Assembly: GCF_036320965.1 (NCBI RefSeq) | Contig: NC_092225.1 | Location: 30,811,443-30,875,442, forward strand | DNA from: Panulirus ornatus | Taxonomy: Eukaryota > Arthropoda > Malacostraca > Decapoda > Palinuridae | Reading direction: 5' to 3' | DNA: 64,000 nucleotides | Part shown: positions 1 to 42,589 of the stretch, piece after piece | How positions within the stretch are numbered: the first letter of the stretch is position 1 | How the letters are laid out: the number at the start of each line of letters is the position of its first letter | Program-made: the position numbers and the translations under genes | Notes under the pieces: generated by a model | What the model was told of the DNA's origin: nothing | Databases searched by the model: none | The model's input: the letters and a program-made list of their open reading frames with translations, nothing else

Positions 1-1394
1 GCCTTATTAAGTTATTTTTCTTGGGCAGATGCAAGCCTCAGGTAAAGGGTAATTAAAAGAATATGTCATCCCCTCAAGACGGGGAGAATGCTCAAGGTCC
101 CGTACCCTGTGGAATTTCTGGTAAGACGAAATTATCGTCACATTTCAGACACTGGCGTCCATGGCAGTTATCTGTTTACCCAATCTTGCATCTAGCCAGA
201 CGACGGTGATCAGTAGCCTGATACCTGACGAGGGGTAAAGGGCCAAGAAATGCAGAGAAGCAGGAAGGGACACCACCAGCTACTACTAGTGTGTACTGGT
301 CGTCCTCTAGGAGTGATGGTTGCAACATAAGCTGGTGGCGGCTGTGGGCCAAGCCGGGGTCTCCGGGAGCGCGAAGCCTCGCCACACTCTCTCGAAAGAC
401 TTCTCGAAATATCTCGTAGTATTAGTTCATTGTGTTCTCTGGTGGTGGGACATCTTACAATAGACCATCGTGGCTAGGGTACTACAAGGAAAATATATAT
501 TTCTAATATCTAGTTGAAGCTCTTTGCCCAGATTTACACTCAGGGCCCACTAAAACAATTAGGAATAAACATACAGGTGTTTGTGACTATAAAGAGGGTG
601 ATGTCAGAAGGCAGTGTGGCAAATACCGTCCTTAAATCGGAACTATTTCGTGAGTACATGAATAAGACTTTATGTGCTTTTGTTTCAGCGTTATGGAAAC
701 GTAGCATGTTTTCAGTTAAATAAATTTCACCTACTCTTTTTATCTTTTATTTTGCCCTCTTTTGCTTAACGAAGTCCTGATTCCTGTAGGAAACATACAA
801 GAAGTCGAGTTATGAATATCTTTGTCATACATTCAGGACAACTTCTCTCCTGTTCCGTTACGTAGAATCCTTACAGACCAGGTGTTATGCGATGAGTGAT
901 AAGTTATCACACACACACACCTTCTGTGGACATGCTTTGGTCAGTGTGGGTGGTTGGAAGGCCAGTGGTGACGGACACCCGCCTGCTTAACTTTTGTTTA
1001 GCTTTCGTGTCTGGGTGGTTTTGGTTTTCCCCTCGAGAACTGGTCGTGGCCTCAGAGTAAGAGATGAGTGGAAGATACATACATATATGCCTGCAGTTTG
1101 TTCGCATGGAAAGCGCGTCTCCTTGAACCAGCTGCTTGGTGTTGACACAACGTTGCAGCCCTTGGCTTTGATGGCCTTACCCCAAATGTCACAGGCCAGG
1201 CAATCATATCTAAGGGTCGTGAAGTCGTGTTTAAGGGTGTAGTAAGCGTCGTGCTTATCGGGGTAGTAATACCACATAAATAAATACAAATGATAAACCA
1301 ACTACGTTTATTCTTCACGACTGTTCAGTCAGTAATGTCGTACAGCGTCGCTCCGCCTGATACTGATCGTGTTTGTAGGTTCCGTTTTACCGGT
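1..1394. other. no gene seen
   Basis: Unique-looking sequence with only short overlapping frames in several phases and a small CA run near 910. No motif or splice-bounded exon was recognised. Confidence 0.5.
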
Positions 1395-1529
1395 GCTCAG
1401 TGTGGCATTCGTTCTGATCAGGTCGGATCCGCATGGGTTCGAATCCTGGGCGTGCCAGTCGGCCCACACTCAACCTAGGTGTTCATCCGCTTCTCGTGGC
1501 TGGTCGATAGATGGGTACCTGGCTTAGGC

Positions 1530-1530
<1 letters not shown>
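1395..1530 (+). mobile_element. tRNA-derived SINE, copy 1
   Basis: A box-B-like GGTTCGAATCC is followed by a body ending in TGGTCGATAGATGGGTACC and TGGCTTA, then a (GT)n tail. The second copy at 22459 shares the body (TCGATAAATGGTTACCTGG) and the box B region, so the two define a family within the window. The box A side is poorly preserved here. Confidence 0.7.
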
Positions 1531-1573
<43 letters not shown>

Positions 1574-1670
1574 ATAAATTGGAGTAGATATGGTACATAC
1601 ATAAAATGTTATAAGGTAGGTAAACACAAATATAAAACTCTCCCCGTAACACATAAATACTAATAATAAA

Positions 1671-1768
<98 letters not shown>
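1531..1768. repeat. GT, CT and CA microsatellite block after SINE copy 1
   Basis: It holds (GT)n at 1531-1570, non-repetitive AT-rich sequence, (CT)n at 1674-1743 and (CA)n at 1744-1768. The reverse-strand frame giving VCVCVC/ERERER runs is an artefact. Confidence 0.95.
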
Positions 1769-4027
1769 ATAGAAGAGAGATAGAGTAGACACGCAATGAA
1801 TTATTAAGGAAATATTCCTGGCAGATCTGTGAATCATGCTGAACTATTCATAAATTCAAAAGGGCCAAGATGGCGGCGAGACATCGAATGATATGACAAG
1901 ACAACTCGGAAAGGAAAGTTTCTGACACAGATGAAGACAGATGACAAGAGCTGCACTCAAGAGTCAACTTAGTGTTTTTACGGTTGAGGAGTCACAAGTT
2001 CGATCAATGGCGGCCATTGTGGAAGGAGGGGCACTGGAGACATGCGTGCGAGGCTTGTTGGGAGTGTTACGGTCCTTGCAAGTCTCATGATGGGAGCCAG
2101 ACCTTTGTGGCCGTTGTGGCGGGCTGGTTTTAACACAGGTGTCTTGTGAATGACAATTTTGTCAGTTCGTACTGTCAGACCTTGTATGTGTGGGGAGATG
2201 CAACAGTACACGGAGGTGAGTAGGGGTGAGTACTCTACCTTGTGGAGAGGCTACCAATGAGGCTGACCCGTGTCCACCCGCGTATGCGTAGCTCACCACA
2301 GACCCGCAAGGTAGGATTGTCGGTGTGAGCTACGATGTCTCAGTGAGGAGAATGGAACACAAATTTGAGGTCTATAAAGGTAATACATCTTTCTGTTATC
2401 GCAGGGTACTCAGAAGAGTAGTTTTAGGAGGGCCTTTACCTACTACATGACCGTGTAGGTGTGTGTGTGTGGGGGGGGGGGGGGTAGAGTAGGTCTGTCA
2501 TGATGGAGAGCAGGGATACGCTTGCCGGGGCGGGGGAGAGGAGGCATCCCAGGCAGAGGAATGAGGGCACCAAACAGGAGGAGCAGAGGCGAGGACGTAC
2601 GGGGAAGGGTAGCGTAAAGACAGTGAGGGCGGAGTAGTACTAGAGATATGGGGACAGAGATGAGGAGGACTGCGGAGACTGGGGCTAGGAAGGTAGGGAG
2701 GGTACCAGAAGTGAAGGGCAGAGGAAGAGAAGAATTAATATTTTAATTGTGACTCAGTAGTAGGAATATCGACATAACCTGCCATACCTCTTTTTGTCCT
2801 CTGTTCCAAAAGGGAAAGTATATTGCATTAGTTTTCATTTCCGTTCTAGTCCCAATCTTTCCACCCACCTTTTATCTGTTTTCGAATCATAATTTCCAAA
2901 CATCCTTGTAAGTGCTTGTTGAAGTCACCGAGACGACGTACACAATGGAGAAGAAAATGGTCTCAAATTAACCCCATTTTCTTTTCTTTATGTCAGGGTT
3001 GTAAAGGCTAGGGTTACACTGGCTCAAATTACATATAAAAGGTCATGGTTCCTCGGCGAGGTCGTGACCGTCAGCATGCACGAGACGGAAACCATTACCT
3101 TATCTTGGATCACCGTATCTCACGGGCTATCAGCATCATGCTTCCTGATTGATACAGATATTAGCAGGTTATCCTCACTGAATTATCTTTATGCCTCCAA
3201 ACTTTTATCACAATATCCTGTGGGTTTCTGATATCTTCTACTATCACAAACGGACTCGAATGATGTATTGCTGTTTGAACTCCTTTGTATTCCTTTGAAA
3301 ACACTTGTATTCTACTTTTCTTTAACACTTCCTTTCTCTTCATGCATGGCTTCTGCTACTGTGCCTACGGTTGTTCAGCTTCGCACGGATGAGAAAAGAT
3401 GATAACATGGAAAGTATTAAGTAACTCCATACGATATGGTTGACACGATAGATTTGCTGCCGTTACCCCTCCCGCTCATCTTCCCACCTTGCAGTATTGC
3501 CAACTCCTGACGGTAATTACGGTGACGAAAAACAGACCAGAGAAGAAGTGTATGGATTGCAGTACTACATCCTTTAACCCACCGATATTTCAGTGTAACC
3601 TAACAGCATACAGACAAACGTTCTGATCCCAATTAAACGGGTAAGATGAAATTTGTTTACATTACACTTTAACAACATAGGTTACGGCGAGTCTGCCAGA
3701 ATATATTTCACGTCCCTGCCTCAACACTCGAACCTTGAGCCGCCAGACTGCACCCACCAGGTGGCGGGCTTACATACTCAACTTGTAAGTCACCCAGAAC
3801 CTGACAAGGGTTTCTGATTTAGCCTTGCGTTCTTTTACAGCATATAAATCATTGTGTCAGCTTCACAACACTGGAGCTTACTAAATCCTCTATATCATAA
3901 GATCCATTAGCGCTTCATATTTTTTTTTGAGATAAGGAACAAAAACGCCTCTCCAAAAACTGCTGGGTATTTAAATGTACATAACGAAAACTGATTTCGT
4001 AATGAAACTTTTATTAGAATTTCCCAC

Positions 4028-4032
<5 letters not shown>
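1769..4032. other. no supported gene; one weak candidate first exon at 2150-2215
   Basis: The sequence is mostly unique. A purine-rich, G-rich stretch runs from about 2470 to 2730. An ATG-initiated stretch at 2150-2215 ends in GAG|GTGAGT in phase 0, which would fit the first visible GH31 exon, but nothing else supports it. Otherwise featureless. Confidence 0.4.
2461..2484 (+). repeat. short (GT)n followed by a 14-base G run
   Basis: Ten bases of GT repeat are followed by 14 consecutive G. It lies in a purine/G-rich stretch that continues to about 2730. Confidence 0.9.

Positions 4033-4099
<67 letters not shown>
4033..4099. repeat. (TA)n microsatellite
   Basis: An uninterrupted TA array abuts the retroelement tail fragment at 4100. 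Confidence 0.98.
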
Positions 4100-4103
<4 letters not shown>

Positions 4104-4326
4104 CTATTCGCCATTTCCCGCATTAGCGAGGTAGCGTTAAGAACAGAGGACTGGGCCTTTGGGGGAATATCCACACCTGGCCCCCTTCTCTGTTCCTTCT
4201 TTTGGAAAAAAAAAAAAAAAAATAGAGAGGGGAGGATTTCCAGCCCCCCGCTCCCTCCCCTTTTAGTCGCCTTCTACGACACGCAGGGAGTACGTGGGAA
4301 GTATTCTTTCCCCCCTATCCCCAGGG

Positions 4327-4329
<3 letters not shown>
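4100..4329 (-). mobile_element. retroelement tail fragment, second tail type, between two TA arrays
   Basis: Between (TA)n arrays lies a GC-rich segment containing the recurrent tail core (CGCATTAGCGAGGTAGCG, the complement of CGCTACCTCGCTAA...), then GGACTGGGCCTTTGGGGG, an A-run, and GAGGATTTCCAGCCCCC. The same arrangement recurs inverted at 45080-45221. No coding capacity is visible. Confidence 0.6.

Positions 4330-4412
<83 letters not shown>
4330..4412. repeat. (TA)n microsatellite
   Basis: An uninterrupted TA array lies between the 4100 tail fragment and the 4413 dispersed repeat. Confidence 0.98.
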
Positions 4413-4413
<1 letters not shown>

Positions 4414-4577
4414 TCCTATGAGTCCACGGGGAAAATGAAACACGAAAAGTTCCCAAGTGCACTTTCGTTTCATAATCACATCATCAGGGGAGACACAAGA
4501 GAGAAATATAACAGTCAGTTGATATACATCGAAGAGACGAAACTAAGACGCCATTTGGTAAACATGTGATTGTCCAA

Positions 4578-4579
<2 letters not shown>
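4413..4579 (-). mobile_element. dispersed repeat fragment, possibly Penelope-like
   Basis: A 167-base non-SSR island lies between two (TA)n arrays. On the - strand it holds CTGATGA (4487-4481) followed after a short interval by GAAA. This loosely resembles the hammerhead-like core found in Penelope-like element terminal repeats. I recall similar text as a common dispersed sequence in decapods but cannot verify it. The possible stem II pairing is broken here, so at best this is a decayed copy. Confidence 0.35.

Positions 4580-4645
<66 letters not shown>
4580..4645. repeat. (AT)n microsatellite
   Basis: This is the third TA array within 600 bases, closing the 4413-4579 island. Confidence 0.98.
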
Positions 4646-4648
<3 letters not shown>

Positions 4649-5046
4649 TGCTTCTCCTTGCTTTACGCACTGTGGTTTCGGATGCACAACAATTTTCTCA
4701 ACGTAGGTTTACGTCTCATTAGTCTTCATTTCAGATGGTTTTTGAGGGATATGTTAGTGAATTGGCCCAGGTGGTGGTTGTCTCGACGCGTCCCCTCTCG
4801 CGCACCACAGTTTCCACGTTTTATATTTAATGAAAAACTACTATAAAAGAATACAATGGCAGTCATCCGTTACAAGGCATTCTTTACTTCAGATGATTAG
4901 TATGAAACCATGTCATTAAATTGTGGATCCGAACAAAAACAGACAGTTTCTCCTGGTGTACAGTTCAACATATCACTAACATAAACACTGTGGCAACTAC
5001 TAGTTTACACGATCTCGTCTACCACCTGCCCCGGCTAATGTTAGTG

Positions 5047-5066
5047 ATATATATATATATATATTG

Positions 5067-5121
<55 letters not shown>
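5047..5121. repeat. (AT)n microsatellite with one TTGC interruption
   Basis: A TA array is broken once at about 5065-5068. Confidence 0.97.
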
Positions 5122-5124
<3 letters not shown>

Positions 5125-8100
5125 TTTGTGCAGAGATTGTTCTCATGTAAAACCCAGATTTCTCATGCGTTTAAAGATATTTTTGATATCATTAGATATG
5201 AAGCAAAGAAATAGAATGTCAGAACCCGCTTATGAAAGACCCCTCTCTTAGTAGACGTTTAATTTTATCCATGTGACTGACTTCAGTTAAGTGATATTTA
5301 GTTGTACGAGTTTCTTAACGAACATTATATAAAGAACTACATAACGGATTTTTGGTATCGCATTATTGTGCGATATTAATTCAAGTGTGTGAATTCCAGA
5401 TCAAAATTTCTTCTGTTTGGATTTAACTTCGTATAAGGTCGATTATCACATTCCATCTGTTATTTCAGAAAGAAGGGGAATAAAGTTATACTGTAGTTTG
5501 GTGCTTAGGCTATCAACAACAGACCGTTGAAAACAAATCTGGACAAGGGTGTACCGCCCCGGGACTGTGTTCATTAGGTCCTGATTGAAATTTTATTGAT
5601 TTTGATATTTGCTGCTAGTGGCTATATCATTGTGCACCCATCCTGTGGGAGGTGACCCAAAAATGGTTAGAGATCAAACAAAAGGTCCATTCTAGCTTAA
5701 CCCTGTGGATGAAGACAAGAGCCGGTTGCCTTTAGCGAACATTAGATACTTTAATAAAAGAAATAAAAGAAAATCGTTAGCGCAGCTGGAACTGATATAA
5801 TACTGCTACACTTACATCAAGTCGCTCGCTATAGCAAAGATGTACAGCGGCGGCAGCCCAGAGCAGTAATCCACTCTGTAGTTATAGCTCAAACGAAGCG
5901 GTGTAACCTTATTCTTGTCTGGCGCCCTCTTCACCCCGCGGCTCCTCTTGGCACACTTGACCCTCCCTTAGCACCTCAGACTTGGCATCCATGAAACCGT
6001 TTTAAACCTACAAATATAAGGCAGTGCTTTTACACTACTGAATCGACATAAACCTACGCTTGGGGACATTTATCCTCCAAGCAATATCTACCCAACCAAG
6101 GCCTTGAAAAATTATGCAGAGTGAATGTTTTGCAAAGGAAAAAAAATCACAGCAGCAGATCCAACAGAATAGGTCGAAACTGTTGAAGATTTCGGAAAAC
6201 AAAGTGCCATCCCTGGAGTGAAAATTACAAAGGAATTTATATATACAAAAAAGGCATGCACGAATAAGGGTTTACTCAATAAAATTAGTGTAAAAGGTAA
6301 AGAAGAGCTATTTGAGAGTGAATCTCAAAGTATTAGAAGGAAGTTTGAAGGCTAGCTGTGTAGATGAATGTGTATCATACCACCAACCGCGTGCGAAGCG
6401 AGGCTACAGGACCCCTAATGTGGAAAGTCCACCAGCTCTGTTTGATCCACTGTCCTGCTTCTTATGCCCATCAAGGTCAACCTGTCTATTCCAGTCTACC
6501 AAGAAAAGTTTGTCATTAAGTAACCACACGACCTTAACCCATAGGGAGATTGAAAAGCCGTTAACTTCCCTTCGCTTGATTGATTGAGTGATATGTGCCG
6601 GTAGATTGAGTGCACACATAACTGTCCAGCATTACTTCAACCCTGAACCAGCTAGTGTGTGGGCTCGACTCAGTTTTTAGCTGCCTGTGTTTTTAGGCGC
6701 ACAAATGGAAATGGATATTATTTTCATGTCTTTGATGCTTTTAGTGAAAGCTGTTTTGCCTGGGTCTACACATAGACTTAGCAGATTTTCCCCCAGTAGG
6801 CTACACGTGCCTGTATTAGTTTTTAAAGACAAAGGCGAGGCATCTACGTCATATAACTCTGGGAAGAGCACTGTGAACTCAGATTAATGCGTAAATATAC
6901 TTTTCATTATTTTTCAAGGTCAAAGTAATTGTGTTATCACACCGACGCCAAAATTGTCGGAAGGAAACTTGGCATCATGGAGCGTCCGAGTGTTCGCTTC
7001 TGCATTTTCCAAAGACAAATCGATCTTGGATCACCGTCTTCCTTCCAGAAATATTATCTTTTGAACGTGTTAACTTCAAGCGAACTTAACCCTCTTTTTA
7101 AGGTCCTGTGGTTTGTGAAATCTGAACGCGACTGGATGAGAACTAATTAAACGTAGGTCAACCATTCTGGAAGCAAATTTATGATAAGTGAAGTGAGATT
7201 ATACTGAGAGGAATTTAATGTCGTTGTGAAGGTGTTAGGAGTGTCTGTGGTTGCTAAGGATTCTTTTTTTGTGATTTGCAGCTTTGCTGTGTTTACTTAT
7301 GACAATGGATGACAAGGAAGGTGAGGCGTAGTTCAGGGTGAAAGGGATAAATTGTTTATTATTCTTTTCCATGTCCAAAACTGGTGCCGATAATTGTTCT
7401 CCGGGCGTTTGGTCTGTTGATGGCTATCATGCTGATGTTTGTGTTGTGAGGAAGTGAACATCACGTACGCGTCATATGTGATAATCCAGTTTGGCCAGAG
7501 TTCTACTGAAATGATTTACCATCCAGGGTTATGGGAGGGTGCAGGTTGGGTTCACTTCTGTGTCCAGGGTAAGGTGGATTACTGTGGATTTCACGGAGGA
7601 TGCAGACATTCTGTTTTGCTTGAGCAAATGTTCTAACTATATTAAGTAATGCTGAATGTTTGTTGTTGCTGCTGGAGTAACGTCATGGTGTTTTGACGTG
7701 ATTGTGAGGTCATCTGCATATAATATTTCGCAGTTTGGTCTGCAGGAGGTGACCGGAGGCCTCGTAAGAGCAGAATGAAGAGAGCTGGTGTAAGAAATGC
7801 TTCCTGGGGCATCCTATTGTAGAGTGGGAGGGTTTTAGAGACGAAGCCTCTGTGAACGACTGACGCCTGGTGTTCAGATAAAGCCACGTCAAAGGTTGTT
7901 TCTCGCTGGCGTTGTTGTCACATCCAGGTGGAGTCCTGAGGACACCAGTCGTGTTTGTACTGTTAGTAATGTTGTTAATTTGTCCTTGAACCATGATGTA
8001 TTATGTTACCTTGCGTTATATTACACTATTATCATTCCTCCTTTTCTAATAGGACGCGGAACCTGTGGGTTTCTGGGGTCCCACTTCGGCAGACCTGTAA

Positions 8101-8481
8101 CCCTTGAGTTAATATCCTGTGCTGTGTTTGCATGCGCCTACCGCGAGCCCATACATCCTTCACCTAAGCTTCACTGAAATGTTTTGTCGATGTATACATT
8201 CAGACACAAATGTTTTAAGAATGAAAAACCTGAAGGAGCCGAGAGAGGATTGACTGTTTACGATCAAGATGTATGTTTGCTGGCGTCAGTGTACAGTGGA
8301 ATGGTCAGAGTAAAAGATATCTGGGGTAAAATCCATAAGAATAGCGGCGAGACGCATTCATGGGCCGCCCAGCTTGTGTTATGGATGTCGTCTGCGTGTG
8401 TTAATGTGTCCCACCCAGCTTGTGACTTGTTTTATGAGTGTCGCTAGCGTGTGCTAATGTGATGTTTTTCCTGTACTTCAG
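5122..8481. other. no gene seen
   Basis: Unique, moderately AT-rich sequence upstream of the first visible GH31 exon. No frame longer than about 95 codons and no recognisable domain. A stretch at 7281-7320 has both an acceptor and a donor and an ATG, but its phase does not fit the next exon. Confidence 0.45.
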
Positions 8482-38428
<29,947 letters not shown>

Positions 38429-39043
38429 GGGCTACAAATAAGTGTGCATAAAACTGTCAGTATGTCTGTGAATTGACCATTGTATATTAAGATTCAGTGA
38501 CTGGCACATAATATTCCTCTGAACATTTTCTTACGTGTTGTTGAGATTAAAGTTACAAAGGTAGTTATTAAAGGGGAACTTTGATTGTTTTAGTATATGA
38601 GAAATTTAACTCATTGATTTACATGATAGTTGTGGAATTATTTAATCTTTTCATGCAGCTTTCTAAATCTGTATTCATTCATGCACATTGTATCAACATA
38701 ATGTACTTGTCAGGTAACTCGTGTAATAAAGAATTGCTTAAATTAAAACTGGACATTCAACAATGCAGTACTTTACATGCAGCAAGTTAATGCATGAATC
38801 AGTGGCTCTCATATTTTGTTCGATTTTCACAGTCTATATAACACCATATATTTAGTTCAGTAAGGTCAACAACAAAATCTTATGGTAAAAAAATCTTTGT
38901 GTCCTGAAAATCTGGTACACAGAAATAGCAAATGTATGAAAATAACATCAGTGTTATATTTCCCTAATAAGTTTCTGTTTGTAGAAATTACCATTTCATT
39001 AATACACAGAATATTTGACAGTGAAGTACATACCAAGTACATT
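38429..39043. other. 3' untranslated region and downstream flank of the GH31 gene
   Basis: AT-rich sequence after the stop codon with a candidate polyadenylation hexamer at 38725. No further exon was recognised. Confidence 0.55.
38725..38730 (+). promoter_or_regulatory. candidate polyadenylation signal of the GH31 gene
   Basis: AATAAA lies about 300 bases after the stop codon, in AT-rich sequence with no other gene before it. The hexamer is common by chance, and other copies occur further downstream (near 39830), so the real 3' end is uncertain. Confidence 0.35.
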
Positions 39044-39212
39044 GGGCTCATTTGAAATTAGTATGTACAATTAATGAATATGATAATGTAGGAGATATTT
39101 CTGTATTTGTACATTATTATTTTTGGGTGGCTCATCTGAAATTAGTATGTACAATTAATGAATATGATAATGTAAAAGATATTTCCATATTTGTATGATA
39201 TTATTTTTCCAA
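39044..39212 (+). repeat. 84-bp tandem duplication downstream of the GH31 gene
   Basis: CTCATTTGAAATTAGTATGT at 39047 recurs as CTCATCTGAAATTAGTATGT at 39131, followed by near-identical text (AATATGATAATGTA, AGATATTTC). Divergence is low, suggesting a recent event. Confidence 0.9.
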
Positions 39213-40079
39213 GATATCCAGCAGTGCTAAAAACAAAGCTCGTGAATGATAAAACTTGGTTTCACTGTCAAAATTACTATTAAAAAGTTCTTTTGATTAA
39301 GATTTACTGCATCAAAGATCAAGCAAAAAGGCCTGCTTAGCAAAGTCTTGACAAAGCTTTCTAAACCAGCTACTGACTACAGGTCAGAACTAATATGGAA
39401 GATCAGTTTGTTATTGTTTGACAGTTCAAGCACTTTATTAATGGAATAGAGAATAATGTATTCCAGCAAGTGATGCATTAGAGTATTTACAAAGAATGTA
39501 CTAAATTGATGAATGAAATTAATGAAAGGCTGCACAGAATAACACAGTTGATTAGGTTTAAAAAATTCCCTTTTTGTAGCTAGCTTTTTGTAGCCAATCA
39601 TTTTCTTGTGCTTCTAGCCCTCATTATTCCTCAGGGAGTTTAGCTGCATGAGAAGCACACAATGGCCAAGGCTATCAGCAGCTCAGTAAATGCTAAAGGT
39701 ACCTGATAGTCATTACATTGTAATAAAAATACTTTTAAAGTCCATAATCATGCATGGTAATAATGGACTTGAAAGTGTTGATCTACGATATTGAAAATTT
39801 GTAGAAAAATATTTCCGGAATTTACTATGAATAAACAGTAGTTTCTATCAACAGAATTGTCATCAAGTGGAGCAAAGTGTAACAAAGGCCATATCAGTTC
39901 AACAGGAAATGAACCTTCTCAGTTAAACAAACATTTATCACTGGTACATTTGTAGTGACCAGAAATTTTATTGTACTTAAAATATACAAAGTGTTACAAG
40001 ACCATTATCTTAATGGGTCCACTGGATGGTCAAAGTGCAGTGTGGCTCAAGTGGTGTACAGCTTCAAAGCTGAATTACG

Positions 40080-40083
<4 letters not shown>

Positions 40084-40176
<93 letters not shown>

Positions 40177-40178
40177 TA
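40084..40178. repeat. (AT)n followed by a T run
   Basis: A TA array runs into about 19 T, then the minimal tail core at 40181. Confidence 0.97.
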
Positions 40179-40180
40179 TA

Positions 40181-40212
40181 CTTTGTCGCTGTCTCCCGCG
40201 TTTGCGAGGTAG

Positions 40213-40213
<1 letters not shown>
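40181..40213 (-). mobile_element. minimal tail core between T-run and TA arrays
   Basis: About 33 bases matching only the terminal core (CTTTGTCGCTGTCTCCCGCG, then TTTGCGAGGTAGCG) are sandwiched between a (TA)n/T-run and another (TA)n. It is read as a very short 5'-truncated copy. Confidence 0.6.

Positions 40214-40264
<51 letters not shown>
40214..40264. repeat. (AT)n microsatellite
   Basis: It follows the minimal tail core on its other side. Confidence 0.97.
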
Positions 40265-40268
<4 letters not shown>

Positions 40269-42589
40269 AGTACCAACCAGTGATACCTTAAAGTAGCTTA
40301 CTGCATAAAGATATTTCTTAATATGTACATAGATTCATTGTTGACTATTTTATATGTGTATATTCATATCATATGTTTATTGCCATAGAGCAAATTAACA
40401 TTAATTTGTGTGATTTCATTTTGATGCTTTTGTTATATCACAACTGTACAGCATTATTTATTGTATATAACTTTCATATTATTACATATAATTCTTTAAA
40501 AAAATTCATATCAGTTTCAATTTAGCTTAATTTATGTCAAAAGACTTATCAGTATGCATACAAAATCTAATATTCTGTTCATTATTTTAAGAAATCTCGG
40601 GCTTGAGATAATTAATACTAGTTGGCAAATGATGTCAGACTTTTAAGTTCAAGAAATTTTGAATGTGATGGCAGTATTTGGACATGAATAGATTCATTTG
40701 TTAGTGTACCTTGGGTGGGCAAAAATTGCACACAATTCAGTACTGTGGCAAAGTTTCATACTCTTTATGTACCTTACTTAATGCAAGGTGGTATATGCTT
40801 TATGTCATGCATACAGTTTAGATGTTTGATGTTAAACAGGCTGTAATATGAAAGATGCAAAAGCAATGCAAGAAACATTTGCTACAGTAGTCTGCTTGGT
40901 GTAGCAAAAGGCAGCAGTCCAGCCAATGACTACCTACTAAAAGACTTTCATCCTGGTCACGCATCCTGTCTGCATGACAGCAACTGGTCATATTACTTCT
41001 GTCATGGGAATGAATGTTACTGATAACATAACCAGCAACCAAATATTGTTAAACTGGTATTTATTAAACTTAAGTTCTTTGGGCATATGTATACATTTTA
41101 CTAAAATTGTACGGTGGACACACATTAACATTAATTTTGAATTTTTCTTCCCATGTTTGAATAGCTTCATGCTTTTTAGAGGTCTACAAAGATGTCACAT
41201 ATCACCTGCAGCCATAATTGGCTTGCAGGAAACTCCCAGACTTCTTAGAACACTTAGATATCAACGGTGGAAAAAGGCCATGTATGCGAGTCCGCACATA
41301 CACACTGAAAAACTACTAACACTACTGATAATAATAATATTGTGTAAATATGTACATATGTATTTGAAAATTGTACAGTATATATCTGGGCTACTAGAGT
41401 CAGTAATGAATTTTTATACTCTGTTATTATGAGTGCATCCTTATTACATGGCTCAAGATGGAAGCAAGTACACCTTCACAAAGCACTGTAGTGGCTAAGA
41501 CAGGTCAGTAATATTTTTCTTATTTATGTGCCCCCAGTATTACTTTATAAGTTCTTAATACTTCAGTACAGGAAGATTCACCCTCTAAGCACAATATAGG
41601 GAAAAGAGAATGGATGATGATGCATTGGGTCACTGGGTACTTGCTGGGTTTAAAAATGATGGCCACATGCTGACTTTGATTACCCACCAAGGTTTAAACG
41701 TTTTTGCTGTGCTAGGTTTGAATGTCTTAGCTGTTTAAGTATTTCATATTTCTGTGGTTCAAATTTTTCTCATTTTCCCTGTCCTGTGGAGATACCTTTT
41801 ATTCTTGGAACAGCATTTAAAGGGCCTGATTTGATCAAATTTTGAGCTAACTTACAATAAGACTACATACAGACTGGTTATTTTATGTTAGATAAATAAT
41901 AATGAATATACAACAAAAACTGCTTAAGATATCATTAAAATCATTTCCTTTACAGTTACATTACTTGTGGCAAAATTTAACCTACTTAAAGGTTTGTGGT
42001 GATAAAAGTTCAAAACAATTTAATGAAAAGTAGACTGATAGATATATCGTTACTGGTACAGTTGAAAGTGTATATATCTCATGATTCCTTCATTATTATG
42101 TAGAAATGATGCTTGGCATATTTCATAAAAGATAAATACCTTTGTATTCTTACTATAACATGATAAAGTTATCCCAAAGAGCTCAGAACCTTGAAGCTGT
42201 CCTGCAAGCCATGCCATCATAAACATATCTAATGATATTATGGCTTGAGATCAAGGCTTGAACTTCATATTGCAAATTTTTTTTTCAGTATATGTCTTAA
42301 TCCTTATGAAATGGACCTATGGTATGTGACTGGTTACTGAATTCCAGAGTTCCTTGTGGAGACCAGCCACATGAGGATTAATGGTTATGATGTCCCTAAC
42401 CTTTTCTCACATAGCAAAGCCGTGGAATTCTCTTTTTGTCTATCCCTCTAGCTGAAGCCTTTCCTCTTGAAGACTTCCTTCCTGTATCATAATTCTAAAA
42501 AATAAAAGGGGAGGTGGGTGGATTTTTCCATCAAAGGTTTTGTCATCTGTATTTACACTACCTCACCGAGGCAGAAAGAGGCAAGAGGG
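40265..42589. other. no gene seen
   Basis: AT-rich unique sequence. A 152-codon frame at 40974-41432 has no recognisable domain and low-complexity AT-driven composition. Confidence 0.5.

Noticed and set aside
1475..1837. Open frame with Glu-Arg and Val-Cys runs (similar at 19901, 21407, 58477 and 59420)
   Set aside because: Translation of (GA)n and (GT)n microsatellites.
4481..4487. A functional hammerhead ribozyme
   Set aside because: Stem II pairing is broken and an extra base follows CTGATGA; only a resemblance can be claimed.
3971..5214. Open frames encoding Ile-Tyr runs (also at 21641, 40082, 44367, 45078, 47611, 51263, 52091 and 55055)
   Set aside because: (TA)n arrays read as ATA/TAT codons without stops; not protein-coding.
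7281..7320. Possible GH31 start exon (acceptor, ATG, donor present)
   Set aside because: Ends in phase 1; joining it to the exon at 8482 gives an immediate stop.
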